NCBI GenBank assembly: GCA_030844895.1
Contig: CM061229.1
Span: 110,358,975 to 110,422,974 of the forward strand
DNA length: 64,000 nt
Source of the DNA: Ambrosia x helenae
Taxonomy: Eukaryota > Streptophyta > Magnoliopsida > Asterales > Asteraceae
Direction of reading: 5' to 3'
Positions 48,022 through 58,147 of the stretch are shown in pieces. The notes below the pieces were generated by a model. The model was given only the letters and a program-made list of their open reading frames with translations. It ran no database searches and was not told where the DNA came from. Position 1 is the stretch's first letter, and every line of letters starts with the position of its first letter. Both the position numbers and the translations under genes were made by a program.

Positions 48022-48103
48022 AAAAAAAATATATATATGTCCCTGCTGTGGCTCGAACCGGAGCCAAGCCAAACACACACACACATGCAGCACCACTAGG
48101 CCA
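48022..48103 (-). promoter_or_regulatory. tRNA-like box A/box B module in the E LTR, upstream, antisense
   Basis: On the minus strand TGGCCTAGTGGTG (48103-48091) is a near-perfect box A. After 31 nt comes GGTTCGAGCC (48059-48050), inside a TGGCTC-CGGTTC-GAGCCA stem. A T8 run follows (48029-48022), like a Pol III stop. In the second LTR the boxes are at 52910-52898 and 52864-52855. Confidence 0.65.
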
Positions 48104-48616
48104 CGAGAAACTTTCATCTTTGACCAATCTAATTGGCTTAATTAACGCGTGATTGATCTAAATTAACATGATACCACAATCTCCGGTCCATTACACGTCA
48201 AACATACGTTTAATTGTCATTTACTCGTATCAATTCACGCGTATACATTCAAACGTGGTCAAACTTTCCAATTCAACGAACCAGACCCCAACACTATAAA
48301 TTGAACCCTCCTGGACCATCACAACTCGCCACTAATTCTTTCTACACCTCCAATTTCTATTAAAAATCCTCTGTTCTTGATAATTCAATTGCGTTTTGAC
48401 TTTTTAAGTTGACTGTCCAATCGTGCTCGATATTGCATTGTAAGTATGATTTTTTTGATGGGTTTTAACCTTCGGCATTCACACATCAATAGCCCTAAGG
48501 TTAATTGGGTTATTGATGTGTGAATTGATCAATTGGAAAAATTAGGGCTCGTGGGTTTATTTGGGGATAAACACGACTTTGCATATTATATTTATTTTAA
48601 TTAATACAGGAACTAA

Positions 48617-48706
48617 CACAACCACTGGTCTGGACCAAGTGGTTGTGTTTGGTGCCATCTTCCTGAGCCACGCGGGTTCGAGTCCCGGCTATGGCAAAAC
48701 CTTTTT
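48617..48706 (+). promoter_or_regulatory. tRNA-like module in the E LTR, downstream of TATA
   Basis: A long hairpin (48617-48647; CACAACCACTGGTC with its complement, one bulged A) displays box A-like TGGACCAAGTGG (48631-48642). After 32 nt comes GGTTCGAGTCC (48675-48685), enclosed by TGCCAT/ATGGCA. A T5 run follows (48702-48706). The second LTR has boxes at 53532-53543 and 53576-53586. No acceptor stem, so it is not a working tRNA. Confidence 0.65.
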
Positions 48707-49506
48707 CCTTTATTTTGTTTTTAATCAAACAAACAAATAAATTATCTATAATACTTATAATTTTATAAATTCGTTTTAAATTATTAAAACTCTTTTATAA
48801 ATTCAAAAAAAAAATTATTTTAAGATAAGCTGATGAAAAAGTTTCACTCACAATTTTTAGTTTTCAAAAATTAATTTAATATATATAATAATTAAATCAA
48901 TTTTATTCTATTATATATTTATAAAATTCCATTAATATATCAAAACAATTTTATAAATTTCCACAAAAATTATTCTGAGTTTATATAATGATAAACCTTT
49001 CTGAAGTGATTTTTAATTCTGAAAAATCATTTATTTAATATTTTTAATCAATTTTTGTTAGTTTTAATCATAATTAAATCATAATAAATCCAATTTTTAA
49101 TATTTTTGCACCAAAATTTTATACAAATTATTTCTGATTATTTAGAACAGAAATATGATTTTTAAACTAATAATTCTTTAATTTTAGTATTTTTAAATAT
49201 TAAAGTTAAATTTTGACAAATTGTTATAAAAATTATTTTTATACTTTAAACTCATTATTGTGACCATCTTAAATTTAAATTTTATAAAAAGATTTTTGTC
49301 TATTTATTTACTAAATTTCTCTCAATTATCAAACATTTTTATTATTAATCAAATGAGCATTTATCCCCAAATTCGAAGCCCTAGAACATATACATTTGTA
49401 GATTAGATAAACTTAGACATATTTATTACCTTATTATAGGGTGATACTTGACACATTTGAGCAACACCACTATTCAATTTTTCAACAGATATAACATTTC
49501 GCTAAG

Positions 49507-49956
49507 GTGAGTTTACATAGCCCCTTTACTCTATTTTCACTATTTTTGGGGTGAAACATGTTTAAACATTTTATACTATCATTTACTCATATTTACTTGT
49601 GATTCAATTACAACATCATTCTATCATTTGACTGTAACAAAAAGACACAGTACAATCATTAACATTGATCAAGCCGCCTGTTTAGATTATAGCGCTATAG
49701 GTCTGACAAACCCATCCCCCCGCATAAATTCAGGGATGATCGAAAACAGTAACAACATTAGACTAACTTGCGAGTTAGGCCTCAGTCGACACAAGGTTTG
49801 GTTGTACAAAGACGCATTGTTACATGTCGGTATCATACTCTATCATCATACAACTGTGAATGTTGTACAAACTATTGTTATCAATTATTTTCAAAAACCT
49901 ATGTATTCTCACCAACTTTTGTTGACCCAAAATATTTTCAACTTAACATGTTTCAG
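49507..49956 (+). other. Intron-like segment in U5 of the E 5' LTR
   Basis: Donor CTAAG/GTGAGTTT (GT at 49507), acceptor CATGTTTCAG (ends 49956) with a CTTAAC branch-like site. Same layout as C and D. A further acceptor, TCTCTTACAG (ends 50658), lies 3 nt before the gag ATG. Confidence 0.45.
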
Positions 49957-50155
49957 GTTCTACTTGCTTGAAGATTTGAGTTAATGCTTGAAGATGTGTG
50001 CATAGTATTATTCATTTTGATGTACGAATTCTTGTAGAACAATTGTATGTAATTTATTTAAATCATTTAATGAAATTTATTACACCATGAGCTATTGAAC
50101 AATCATCACTACGTGACATCCCGATGTTTCCGCCATCGGTTGGGGTGTTACAGAT

Positions 50156-50217
50156 TGGTATCAGAGCCATGGTTATAGGGAATTAGGTTATTAGAAAAAT
50201 AATCTAGTCTATAACCA
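50156..50217 (+). promoter_or_regulatory. Element E primer-binding site and hairpin
   Basis: TGGTATCAGAGCC (50156-50168). TGGTTATAG (50170-50178) pairs with CTATAACCA (50209-50217). Confidence 0.92.
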
Positions 50218-50391
50218 TAGGATTTAACCAGTACTTGCTTCTTTTACTTGCTATTCTCTATCTCCCTCTTACTTCTTATCCCTACTTTCATACTTACAAG
50301 AAGGTTGCTCTCCATCACTGGATCTATTCTTAGACTAATAGGACAAGAAGCACCTTGAGATCTCGTCGAAGTTCTAGATTTTAATAACGAA

Positions 50392-50537
50392 CACGTGCAA
50401 TCTGGAAGAGTGAACGCCTGTATTCTGAGTTTTCTGTCTAGGCTGGCATTGCGCATATATCCCAATCAGACGAGGGACCCGGATGCCTACCTGGGAATTC
50501 TCGGGATGAGTGTTCACTTATAGGCTAAAGCATGTCT
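50392..50537 (+). promoter_or_regulatory. Conserved leader block of element E
   Basis: Nearly identical to C 31867-32015, including GTGAAC and GTTCAC near the ends. It lies about 120 bp before the gag ATG. Confidence 0.65.
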
Positions 50538-50661
50538 TCATATGTTATTAGAATTTAGAATCCTTGATAAGTCAACGTTTTTGTTTATTCGTTTTAATTA
50601 ATGAATAAATGATTACATTCCTTATATAACCTCATTCATTTCATTGTGTCTCTTACAGATC

Positions 50662-51888
50662 ATGCCTCCACGTCGCAGCACTCGCAATAACAATGGTGGT
50701 AATCATGAGGAAGGAAATAGCAACAACAACAACCACAACCACAACACTAACCACAACAACAACAACAACAATAATGGTGTTGATGCCCAACTGGCTGTGA
50801 TCATTTCCCAACAAATGGCACAGCAGATCGCGACTCTGGTCCCTAACCTACTGGCTCAAGTCATCCAGATGAACGGAAACGGTAATGGAAACGGAAACGG
50901 CAACGGAAACGGCAATGGAAACCACAATGGGAACGGGAATGGAAACGGGCATGGTCTCCCAGCTTGCACTCTTAAACACTTTAATACTTGTAATCCCCCT
51001 AAGTTCAGTGGAGATGAAGGAGCTACGGGACTTCTACAATTGTTCGAGGGTATTGAGAACACCTTCATTAACAGTGAGTGTCCCGATAACTTTAAGGTCC
51101 GATATGCTATGAGTGTTCTTCACAAACGAGCACTCACTTGGTGGAATGAGGAAAAGCGCACCCGAGGAGCTGAAGTTGCACTTACTATGACCTGGGATCA
51201 AGTCAAGGAGATAATGAAAGATGAATTTTGCCCACGTAACGAGGTGAAGAAATTGGAGGACGAGTTCCATACCCTTGCTCAGGATAGTGGGGAAAATCTT
51301 GCTTATAATACTTGCTTCCATGAGCTCAGTCTGTTATTGCCCCATAAGGTCACTCCACTACCTGTAGCCATTGAGAAATACATTGGTGGCTTACCGATGC
51401 AGATTCAGGACACGGTATGGGGAAGGAACCCTGCTACCCTTGAAAAGGCCAAGCGTTTAGCAGCTACCTTGACTGATAATCACGTAAAGAATGGTACTTT
51501 GGTTCGGAAAAGCGAGAAAACAAGTATTGTAGCCGCGGTAACTACTGAGAACCAGAAGCGTAAGGCCAGGGATCCTGATGTCAACCTCACTACACAAGCT
51601 TCTAACAAGAAACCCTATATAGGAAACTATCCATTGTGTAACACATGCAACCGACATCATCCCACTGCTTCAGCATGTCGCTTGTGCACCAATTGTGGAA
51701 AGTATGGCCATCTGGTCAACACGTGTCGTGAGACCCCAAACCCTAATGCCAACCAACCAACCAACCCTGCTCAGGCTGCTAATCCTAATCGATACAACTA
51801 TGGTCAATGCTATGAATGTGGAGACCCAAATCACTTCCGTAACCGATGCCCTAAATTAAACAGAGATCAAGACCCTCCAGCTACTTAA
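50662..51888 (+). CDS. Element E Gag (capsid and two zinc knuckles), intact
   Basis: The start MPPRRS at 50662 is chosen over the upstream ATG (50644) because C uses the same start and it follows a conserved acceptor by 3 nt. The product is about 408 residues: an Asn/His-rich N-part (about 7-45), a Gly/Asn repeat (about 70-100), the capsid domain (about 105-270) with ALTWWNEEKRTRG, a basic linker, and two complete CCHC knuckles, CTNCGKYGHLVNTC and CYECGDPNHFRNRC. It stops 11 residues after the last knuckle, where C continues into protease. It would form the particle and bind RNA. It is the only intact retroelement frame in the window, so it may act on other elements in trans. Confidence 0.9.
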   Translation: MPPRRSTRNNNGGNHEEGNSNNNNHNHNTNHNNNNNNNGVDAQLAVIISQQMAQQIATLVPNLLAQVIQMNGNGNGNGNGNGNGNGNHNGNGNGNGHGLPACTLKHFNTCNPPKFSGDEGATGLLQLFEGIENTFINSECPDNFKVRYAMSVLHKRALTWWNEEKRTRGAEVALTMTWDQVKEIMKDEFCPRNEVKKLEDEFHTLAQDSGENLAYNTCFHELSLLLPHKVTPLPVAIEKYIGGLPMQIQDTVWGRNPATLEKAKRLAATLTDNHVKNGTLVRKSEKTSIVAAVTTENQKRKARDPDVNLTTQASNKKPYIGNYPLCNTCNRHHPTASACRLCTNCGKYGHLVNTCRETPNPNANQPTNPAQAANPNRYNYGQCYECGDPNHFRNRCPKLNRDQDPPAT

Positions 51889-52126
51889 CAACATGTCCCA
51901 CCATTCGAACGTTGTTTGCTTTTATTCTATGTATTGACGTTATTTGATTCAAGTAATAAATTCTAGAATTGAAATTTTTGAGTTGTTTACATGGTATAAT
52001 CATAATACTTGAATGCATTATCCAAATCTATACAACTACAACTCGTATACTGTGCTTGTTATACTTGTAAACTTGCTTGCATAAACATGTTATCAATTTG
52101 CAATCAATGTGTCATCATGCCTTTTC

Positions 52127-52294
52127 AATAGTCGGGAGAGGCCCTACAACCTGCTCCACGACTGGTGAAGGCTATCGAACCTACTCAACGATTGGTAGAG
52201 GTCATTATGCCTTTTCAACAGTCGAGAGAGGCCCCACAACCTACTCCACGACTGGTGGAGGCTATCGGACCTGCTCAACAATCGGTGGAGTCAT
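52127..52294 (+). repeat. 30-bp tandem array after the E gag
   Basis: Six units start at 52127, 52157, 52187, 52217, 52247 and 52277 (the last partial). The core is (A/C)AC.A(T/C)(T/C)GGT.GAGG followed by CCT.CTC. Every third unit is most alike, giving a 90-bp higher-order period. The short frame through it (52077-52298) is open because 30 is a multiple of three. Confidence 0.85.
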
Positions 52295-52315
52295 ATAAGG
52301 ACGCAAAACTTTAAT

Positions 52316-52389
52316 GTAAGGTAAATTGGTGATTGCGGTCCGGAACGTAATCATGAATTTACAGGTACATTAAGGTAGTGTGAAATTCT
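52316..52389 (+). promoter_or_regulatory. Conserved 3' block of element E
   Basis: Matches D 47331-47406: GTAAGGTAAAT, CGGTCCGGAACG and ATTTACAGGTACAT are shared. The two elements are otherwise different in this region. Confidence 0.6.
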
Positions 52390-52527
52390 AACAAGGTTAT
52401 AAACTCTAGTTGTCTGGTAGTTCATCAACCCACACAAAACACGAGGCAGATTATTTTATTCATATCATGCTATAACCCAAATCACAATTATTTTTACCCA
52501 ATCACCTTCAACCCTGTGTTTTCAATA

Positions 52528-52562
52528 AACTTCGGGACGAAGTTTCTAAAAGTAGGGGAGAC
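52528..52562 (+). promoter_or_regulatory. Element E polypurine tract with hairpin
   Basis: AACTTCG-GGA-CGAAGTT (52528-52544), then exactly 18 nt including AAAGTAGGGGAGAC up to the 3' LTR at 52563. Confidence 0.85.
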
Positions 52563-55094
52563 TGTAACATCACGTATAAATACATATTTTTCATCACCTT
52601 AATTATACTTAAATTATTTCAAAACATAATAATAATAATAATAATAATAACAATAATAACAATACATTTAGTTTTTTTTTTTAAAAAAAGTGAGGTTAAG
52701 AACAAACAAAACAACTATAAGCCTAGCCCACCTCTTCCTTTGTTTTAAAAATTGTTCGGAGCCCAGACAAATGTCCAGCCCAAGATCAAAACCCGGCCCA
52801 TTAGCCTCTTTCCCCCCCCCCTTCGCTGTTTAAAAAAAAATGTGTCCCTGCTGTGGCTCGAACCGGAGCCAAGCCAAACACACACACACACATGCAACAC
52901 CACTAGGCCACGAGACTTATACTTGATAACCAGGGATTTCTTAATCTCTTATACACAAACAATTTCTCTTTCTCCTTTCCTGTTCGACGTGCAGCAGCAA
53001 GACCACAAGAAACTTTCATCTTTGACCAATCTAATTGGCTTAATTAACGCGTGATTGATCTAAATTAACATGATACCACAATCTCCGGTCCATTACACGT
53101 CAAACATACGTTTAATTGTCATTTACTCGTATCAATTCACGCGTATACATTCAAACGTGGTTAAACTTTCCAATTCAACGAACCAGACCCCAACACTATA
53201 AATTGAACCCTCCTGGACCATCACAACTCGCCACTAATTCTTTCTACACCTCCAATTTCTATTAAAAATCCTCTGTTCTTGATAATTCAATCGCGTTTTG
53301 ACTTTTTAAGTTGACTGTCCAATCGTGCTCGATATTGCATTGTAAGTATGATTTTTTTGATGGGTTTTAACCTTCGGCATTCACACATCAATAGCCCTAA
53401 GGTTAATTGGGTTATTGATGTGTGAATTGATCAATTGGAAAAATTAGGGCTCGTGGGTTTATTTGGGATAAACACGACTTTGCATATTATATTTATTTTA
53501 ATTAATACAGGAACTAACACAACCACTGGTCTGGACCAAGTGGTTGTGTCTGGTGCCATCTTCCTGAGCCACGCGGGTTCGAGTCCCGGCTGTGGCAAAA
53601 CCATTTTCCTTTATTTTGTTTTTAATCAAACAAACAAATAAATTATCTATAATACTTATAATTTTATAAATTCGTTTTAAATTATTAAAACTCTTTTATA
53701 AATTCAAAAAAAAATTATTTTAAGATAAGCTGATGAAAAAGTTTCACTCACAATTTTTAGTTTTCAAAAATTAATTTAATATATATAATAATTAAATCAA
53801 TTTTATTCTATTATATATTTATAAAATTCCATTAATATATCAAAACAATTTTATAAATTTCCACAAAAATTATTCTGAGTTTATATAATGATAAACCTTT
53901 CTGAAATGATTTTTAATTCTGAAAAATCATTTATTTAATATTTTTAATCAATTTTTGTTAGTTTTAATCATAATTAAATCATAATAAATCCAATTTTTAA
54001 TATTTTTGCACCAAAATTTTATACAAATTATTTCTAATTATTTGGAACAGAAATATGATTTTTAAACTAATAATTCTTTAATTTTAGTATTTTTAAATAT
54101 TAAAGTTAAATTTTGACAAATTGTTATAAATAGAATTAATATTCAATTTTAAAGAAAATAATTTTATAAAAATTATTTTTATACTTTAAACTCATTATTG
54201 TGACCATCTTCAATTTAAAGTTTATAAAAATATTTTTGTCTATTTATTTACTAAATTTCTCTCAATTATCAAACATTTTTATTATTAATCAAATGAGCAT
54301 TTATCCCCAAATTCGAAGCCCTAGAACATATACATTTGTAGATTAGATAAACTTAGACATATTTATTACCTTATTATAGGGTGATACTTGACACATTTGA
54401 GCAACACCACTATTCAATTTTTCAACAGATATAACATTTCGCTAAGGTGAGTTTACATAGCCCCTTTACTCTATTTTCACTATTTTTGGGGTGAAACATG
54501 TTTAAACATTTTATACTATCATTTACTCATATTTACTTGTGATTCAATTACAACATCATTCTATCATTTGACTGTAACAAAAAGACACAGTACAATCATT
54601 AACATTGATCAAGCCGCCTGTTTAGATTATAGCGCTATAGGTCTGACAAACCCATCCCCCCGCATAAATTCAGGGATGATCGAAAACAATAACAACATTA
54701 GACTAACTTGCGAGTTAGGCCTCAGTCGACACAAGGTTTGGTTGTACAAAGACGCATTGTTACATGTCGGTATCATACTCTATCATCATACAACTGTGAA
54801 TGTTGTACAAACTATTGTTATCAATTATTTTCAAAAACCTATGTATTCTCACCAACTTTTGTTGACCCAAAATATTTTCAACTTAACATGTTTCAGGTTC
54901 TACTTGCTTGAAGATTTGAGTTAATGCTTGAAGATGTGTGCATAGTATTATTCATTTTGATGTACGAATTCTTGTAGAACAATTGTATGTAATTTATTTA
55001 AATCATTTAATGAAATTTATTATTCACCATGAGCTACTGAACAATCATCACTACATGACATCCCGATGTTTTCGCCATCGGTTGGGGTGTTACA
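52563..55094 (+). repeat. Element E 3' LTR
   Basis: The partner of 47753-50152. It has about 92 bp more near 52915-53006, between CCACGAGA and CCACAAGA, and about 40 bp more near 54130-54170, next to TTATAAA repeats. Both look like losses from the 5' copy. ACTGC follows at 55095-55099. Confidence 0.95.
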
Positions 55095-55316
55095 ACTGCT
55101 ATATCAGTGCCCTGCCCTCATCAGCTACATAATTTCTTAAACTTTTCTCAATGTAAACGCTCTAACCTTGGGTCAAACTTTAAGGATTTTCAAACTCTTA
55201 TTTTGGGTATTAAACAACTACTTCAATCTTTGTCAAATCATGGTTGATGCATTTCTTAAAATCTACTTGCCTTTTTACAAATATCTTTTGTTTCATGGAA
55301 ACCTTCACTTGAAAGT

Positions 55317-55351
55317 AATTTCGGGACGAAATTTTCTAAAGTAGGGGAGAC
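55317..55351 (+). promoter_or_regulatory. Element D polypurine tract with hairpin
   Basis: AATTTCG-GGA-CGAAATT (55317-55333), then 18 nt ending AAAGTAGGGGAGAC before the 3' LTR. Compared with C and E, one base pair of the stem is changed on both sides (C-G to T-A). Confidence 0.85.
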
Positions 55352-56812
55352 TGTGACAACCTGCATCCTTCATTTTTCATAAATGTGCATAATTGGTTCC
55401 TCAACTATTTCAAAATTTTCATTTTTAACCCTCGTATTTTAATAGGACCAAAATTCACAATTTAATAAAACTTATAATTTTTATAAGTAAAAGTATGCAC
55501 GTTTTATACTCACATCTACACCCGAGCACGTATGTTTCAGACCTTGATAATCAAAGCCCTTAATTTTCGGTCCTAAAACAACTTAGAAACAGAAGGAAAC
55601 AAGTCTAGAACTTAAAATGATTAAATTAGAAAAATTATTTTTTTTTAGCCCTCGCGGTCCGCTGAGACAGTCAAACAGTCAAAGTTCCGGTCAAAGTCCT
55701 AGTCAAAGTTTCAGTCAAAGTCCTAGTCAAAGTCCTAGTCAAATAGTCAATTCATCTTAAAACCTTACTTTATTGTGTTGACCAATTTTAAAGTCTAATT
55801 GAATCCAAAACTAGTATAAAAACCCACCTATGACCCATTACACTTTGCACCTCTAAATCGATTGTTTCAATTCGATTAAACTCTCCCTCATACCTTTCTT
55901 CTAGAGTATATTACTTCTACATTTGAAGCTTTGATTATAAGCTCTTGTAATTGGAGAATTGGAAGCTTGATATTTTTTCCTATTCGGTTTCTTTTCTTCT
56001 AAATTGGACTAGTTTCGTTGATGAATCTTTGGATTGCTCGCATTTTCACGCTCGCTTAGTCATCTAGTCATTTGGCGAAAGTGAGTACTTCCTATCCCCT
56101 TTTTGCTTTTATTCATTTTTGGGGTGTTACATGTACACTTATACAAATTACAAATACAAGTTCACATTTTTACAATACAATTCTAGTACTATGTGCATTT
56201 GCTTACAAACGTGTTTTATGCTTAGACATTACATGTAGAATACATTTGTACTTAGTGAAATCATTAACATTGTACATGCCGACCTTAACATTGGATAGCG
56301 CTATTGGATTGACAACCCGCCTAGGTTGATTCTCCCCCTTTTTCATCGGAGAATCCGTGGTCATTGTTAAGTTATTATCCATTTATTGGATAAGTACACC
56401 GCCGTTCATTTAGTACATTATACAGTCACAGGATTGATTTCGCTCATTTGTATGATACATAATTTACATAATTGCATTGTAGCTTTGCACTTGAATTGTA
56501 TAACATTTTCCAACTTACTATATGTATTAAAACTAGGAATGCTCAACAACATTTCATATGTTGACAAAACTTATTTTGTACATGTTTCAGGTGCAGTTTG
56601 ATGTTAGTTCCATAGCATTGGATTTTAGTGCTTGCTTTTAATAATTTATTTCAAATTTCCTGTTTTGTTCAGACTTTTGTATTTTTCCCATTTCATCCAT
56701 GTAAGACAATTTAAATTATTCAATAATATATTTACATTTTAATACCATGTGCTTTTGAACAATCGTCACTACGTGACACTTCGATGATTCCGCCATCGGT
56801 TGGGGTGTTATA
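55352..56812 (+). repeat. Element D 3' LTR
   Basis: The partner of 43185-44645, with the W-box-like array at about 55679-55761. The last bases read GTTATA instead of GTTACA. Confidence 0.95.
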
Positions 56813-56888
56813 GAAGTGCGTTCTATTGATTCAATATCAATGAATCTCGAAAAGATGATTGGGGGTTGGAACAAATGTATAACAAAAC
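56813..56888 (+). pseudogene. rpoC2: Nuclear copy of plastid rpoC2, right part
   Basis: Continues the frame broken at 43184: EVRSIDSISMNLEK, then GGWNKCITK. Clear rpoC2 text ends near 56888. The next 90 bp (56889-56980) are not recognised; they may be other organelle DNA joined to it or plain nuclear sequence. Confidence 0.88.
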
Positions 56889-56974
56889 GTCCTCTCGATA
56901 AAGCAAGAGGGAAGCTATTGCTCCTTTTTTTATTTAGTAGTATCTTCGGTTGCAAGAATCAAATAAACTAAGGT

Positions 56975-57140
56975 GGTATTTAGGATTGAGTTGAAAAATG
57001 ACTTATTGATTTATAAGCTAATAAATCAATAAGTCATTTGGAAAAGCACCAAATCCTTACTTTTCAAAATAACTTATTGACTTTTTCAAAAAGAAAATAA
57101 GTCAATAAGTTGTTTCCAAACTCAATTCCAAACATGCTCT
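56975..57140. mobile_element. Fold-back MITE (probable)
   Basis: The ends are imperfect inverted repeats (GGATTGAGTTG... and ...CAAACTCAATTCC). Inside are a 38-bp fold-back (56999-57036) with a 15-bp perfect core stem, and a second one (57071-57110) with CTTATTGAC/GTCAATAAG. No transposase. Family uncertain. 57141-57374 shows no gene. Confidence 0.55.
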
Positions 57141-57382
57141 AAGACATTAGGGTTGGCATGATTTGTGTTTATCACATATCCCTTAAAACAACATATGTTT
57201 TTAACAAGACAATGCATCTATTTCTCATGATACAACAAACAGTTTCCAGTCAGAGCACCGAGCTTTTGGGTGTTTGATTGTTTGTGAAAAAGAAAAGGTA
57301 GAATGAAATTATATTTTGAGAGCATTGCTATCATATATATATTTTTTAATTTTTTTAAACAATAATAATAGCTAGCTCTAAG

Positions 57383-58147
57383 TAGGGGTGTTCAAAAAAT
57401 CTGAATCCGAATTCGAATCCGAAATATCCGACAAGCCATATCCGAAATTTCGGATTCGGATATGACTTTTGCATATTTTTGGATATCCAAAATATCCGAA
57501 TCCGAAATCTGTAAAAAGTAAAAAAAAAAAATAAATTTATGTTATATAAATTTTTGGATATCCGAATCCGAAATCTTAAAATAAATTTTTAGATATCTGA
57601 AATATCCGAATCCGGATCCAAAACCTTACAAAGTTTTATCCACATTCCAACCCTAACCCTAATAACAAACATTGCCTCCCTCCACTCCTCATCTTCTCCT
57701 GGTGACTCCATCCTATTGTTGTCCGACTTCTCCCACCAGCCTGGCAGCCACCCTCCATCCTCCATCGTCCCGACTTTTGACCCATCTAGTAGATCTTTAA
57801 GTTATTTTTTTGGTTTCAACCATCGACCATCCGAATATAAAATCATAAGTATGTTTTCATCTGTTTCTGACCATCAACCATCAAATATCTTTGTATTTGT
57901 TTTGAATTTGATACTTTGAATTGTTTTGAATGTTTATGCTAGTTTGAATCTTTGAACTAAACAGGTTTGGCGTGGTTTTAATATAAGTAGGAAATCATTT
58001 TTTTGTTTTTGTTTTTTTAGATTCAGATATCCGTTGGATAATCCGAATCTGAATCCGAAATTTTGGATATTCAAAATTTCGAATACGGATTCAGATATCA
58101 ATATTCACTATCCGAAATTTTCGATAATCCAGTTTTAAACACCCCTA
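57383..58147. mobile_element. Non-autonomous hAT element, 765 bp
   Basis: Starts TAGGGGTGTTC and ends AACACCCCTA, flanked by the 8-bp duplication GCTCTAAG (57375-57382 and 58148-58155). 8-bp duplications and this terminus are hAT marks. Both arms are full of ATCCGAAT/ATTCGGAT-type words in both orientations, probable subterminal binding sites. No transposase is encoded. Confidence 0.88.

Larger units (their letters stand above)
47753..50152 (+). repeat. Element E 5' LTR
   Basis: TATA box TATAAATT (48295-48302). tRNA-like modules lie on both sides. The middle (48720-49340) is very AT-rich. U5 has an intron-like segment (49507-49956) and the hairpin CCGATG-TTTCCGC-CATCGG (50121-50139). It lacks two segments found in the 3' LTR. 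Confidence 0.95.
47753..55094 (+). mobile_element. Element E: gag-only LTR retrotransposon (TR-GAG-type)
   Basis: LTRs of 2400 and 2532 bp (TGTAACATCACG...GTTACA), flanked by ACTGC (47748-47752 and 55095-55099). The 2.4-kb interior has an iMet primer site, leader block, an intact gag, a 30-bp tandem array, the 3' block and a polypurine tract. There is no protease, RT or integrase. It fits the published TR-GAG class. It lies inside D, so it is younger than D. Confidence 0.93.
43185..56812 (+). mobile_element. Element D: non-coding LTR retrotransposon (LARD-type), split by E
   Basis: LTRs of 1461 bp each (TGTGACAACC...GGGGTGTTACA; the right copy ends GTTATA), flanked by GAAGT (43180-43184 and 56813-56817). 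Without E the interior is about 3.4 kb and has no gag or pol in any frame. It keeps the cis signals of the Tekay group: iMet primer site, post-primer hairpin, leader block and polypurine tract. It therefore probably moved with proteins from a C-like partner. Few LTR differences are visible. Confidence 0.93.

Noticed and set aside
49628..49984. 118-codon frame found twice (also 54568-54924)
   Set aside because: It is LTR text of E in both copies and overlaps the U5 intron-like segment; no family features.
56889..56980. Calling this part of rpoC2
   Set aside because: The rpoC2 reading ends near 56888; the rest did not match what I know of that gene.
57716..57919. 67-codon frame inside the hAT element
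   Set aside because: No transposase motif and no support; likely chance.
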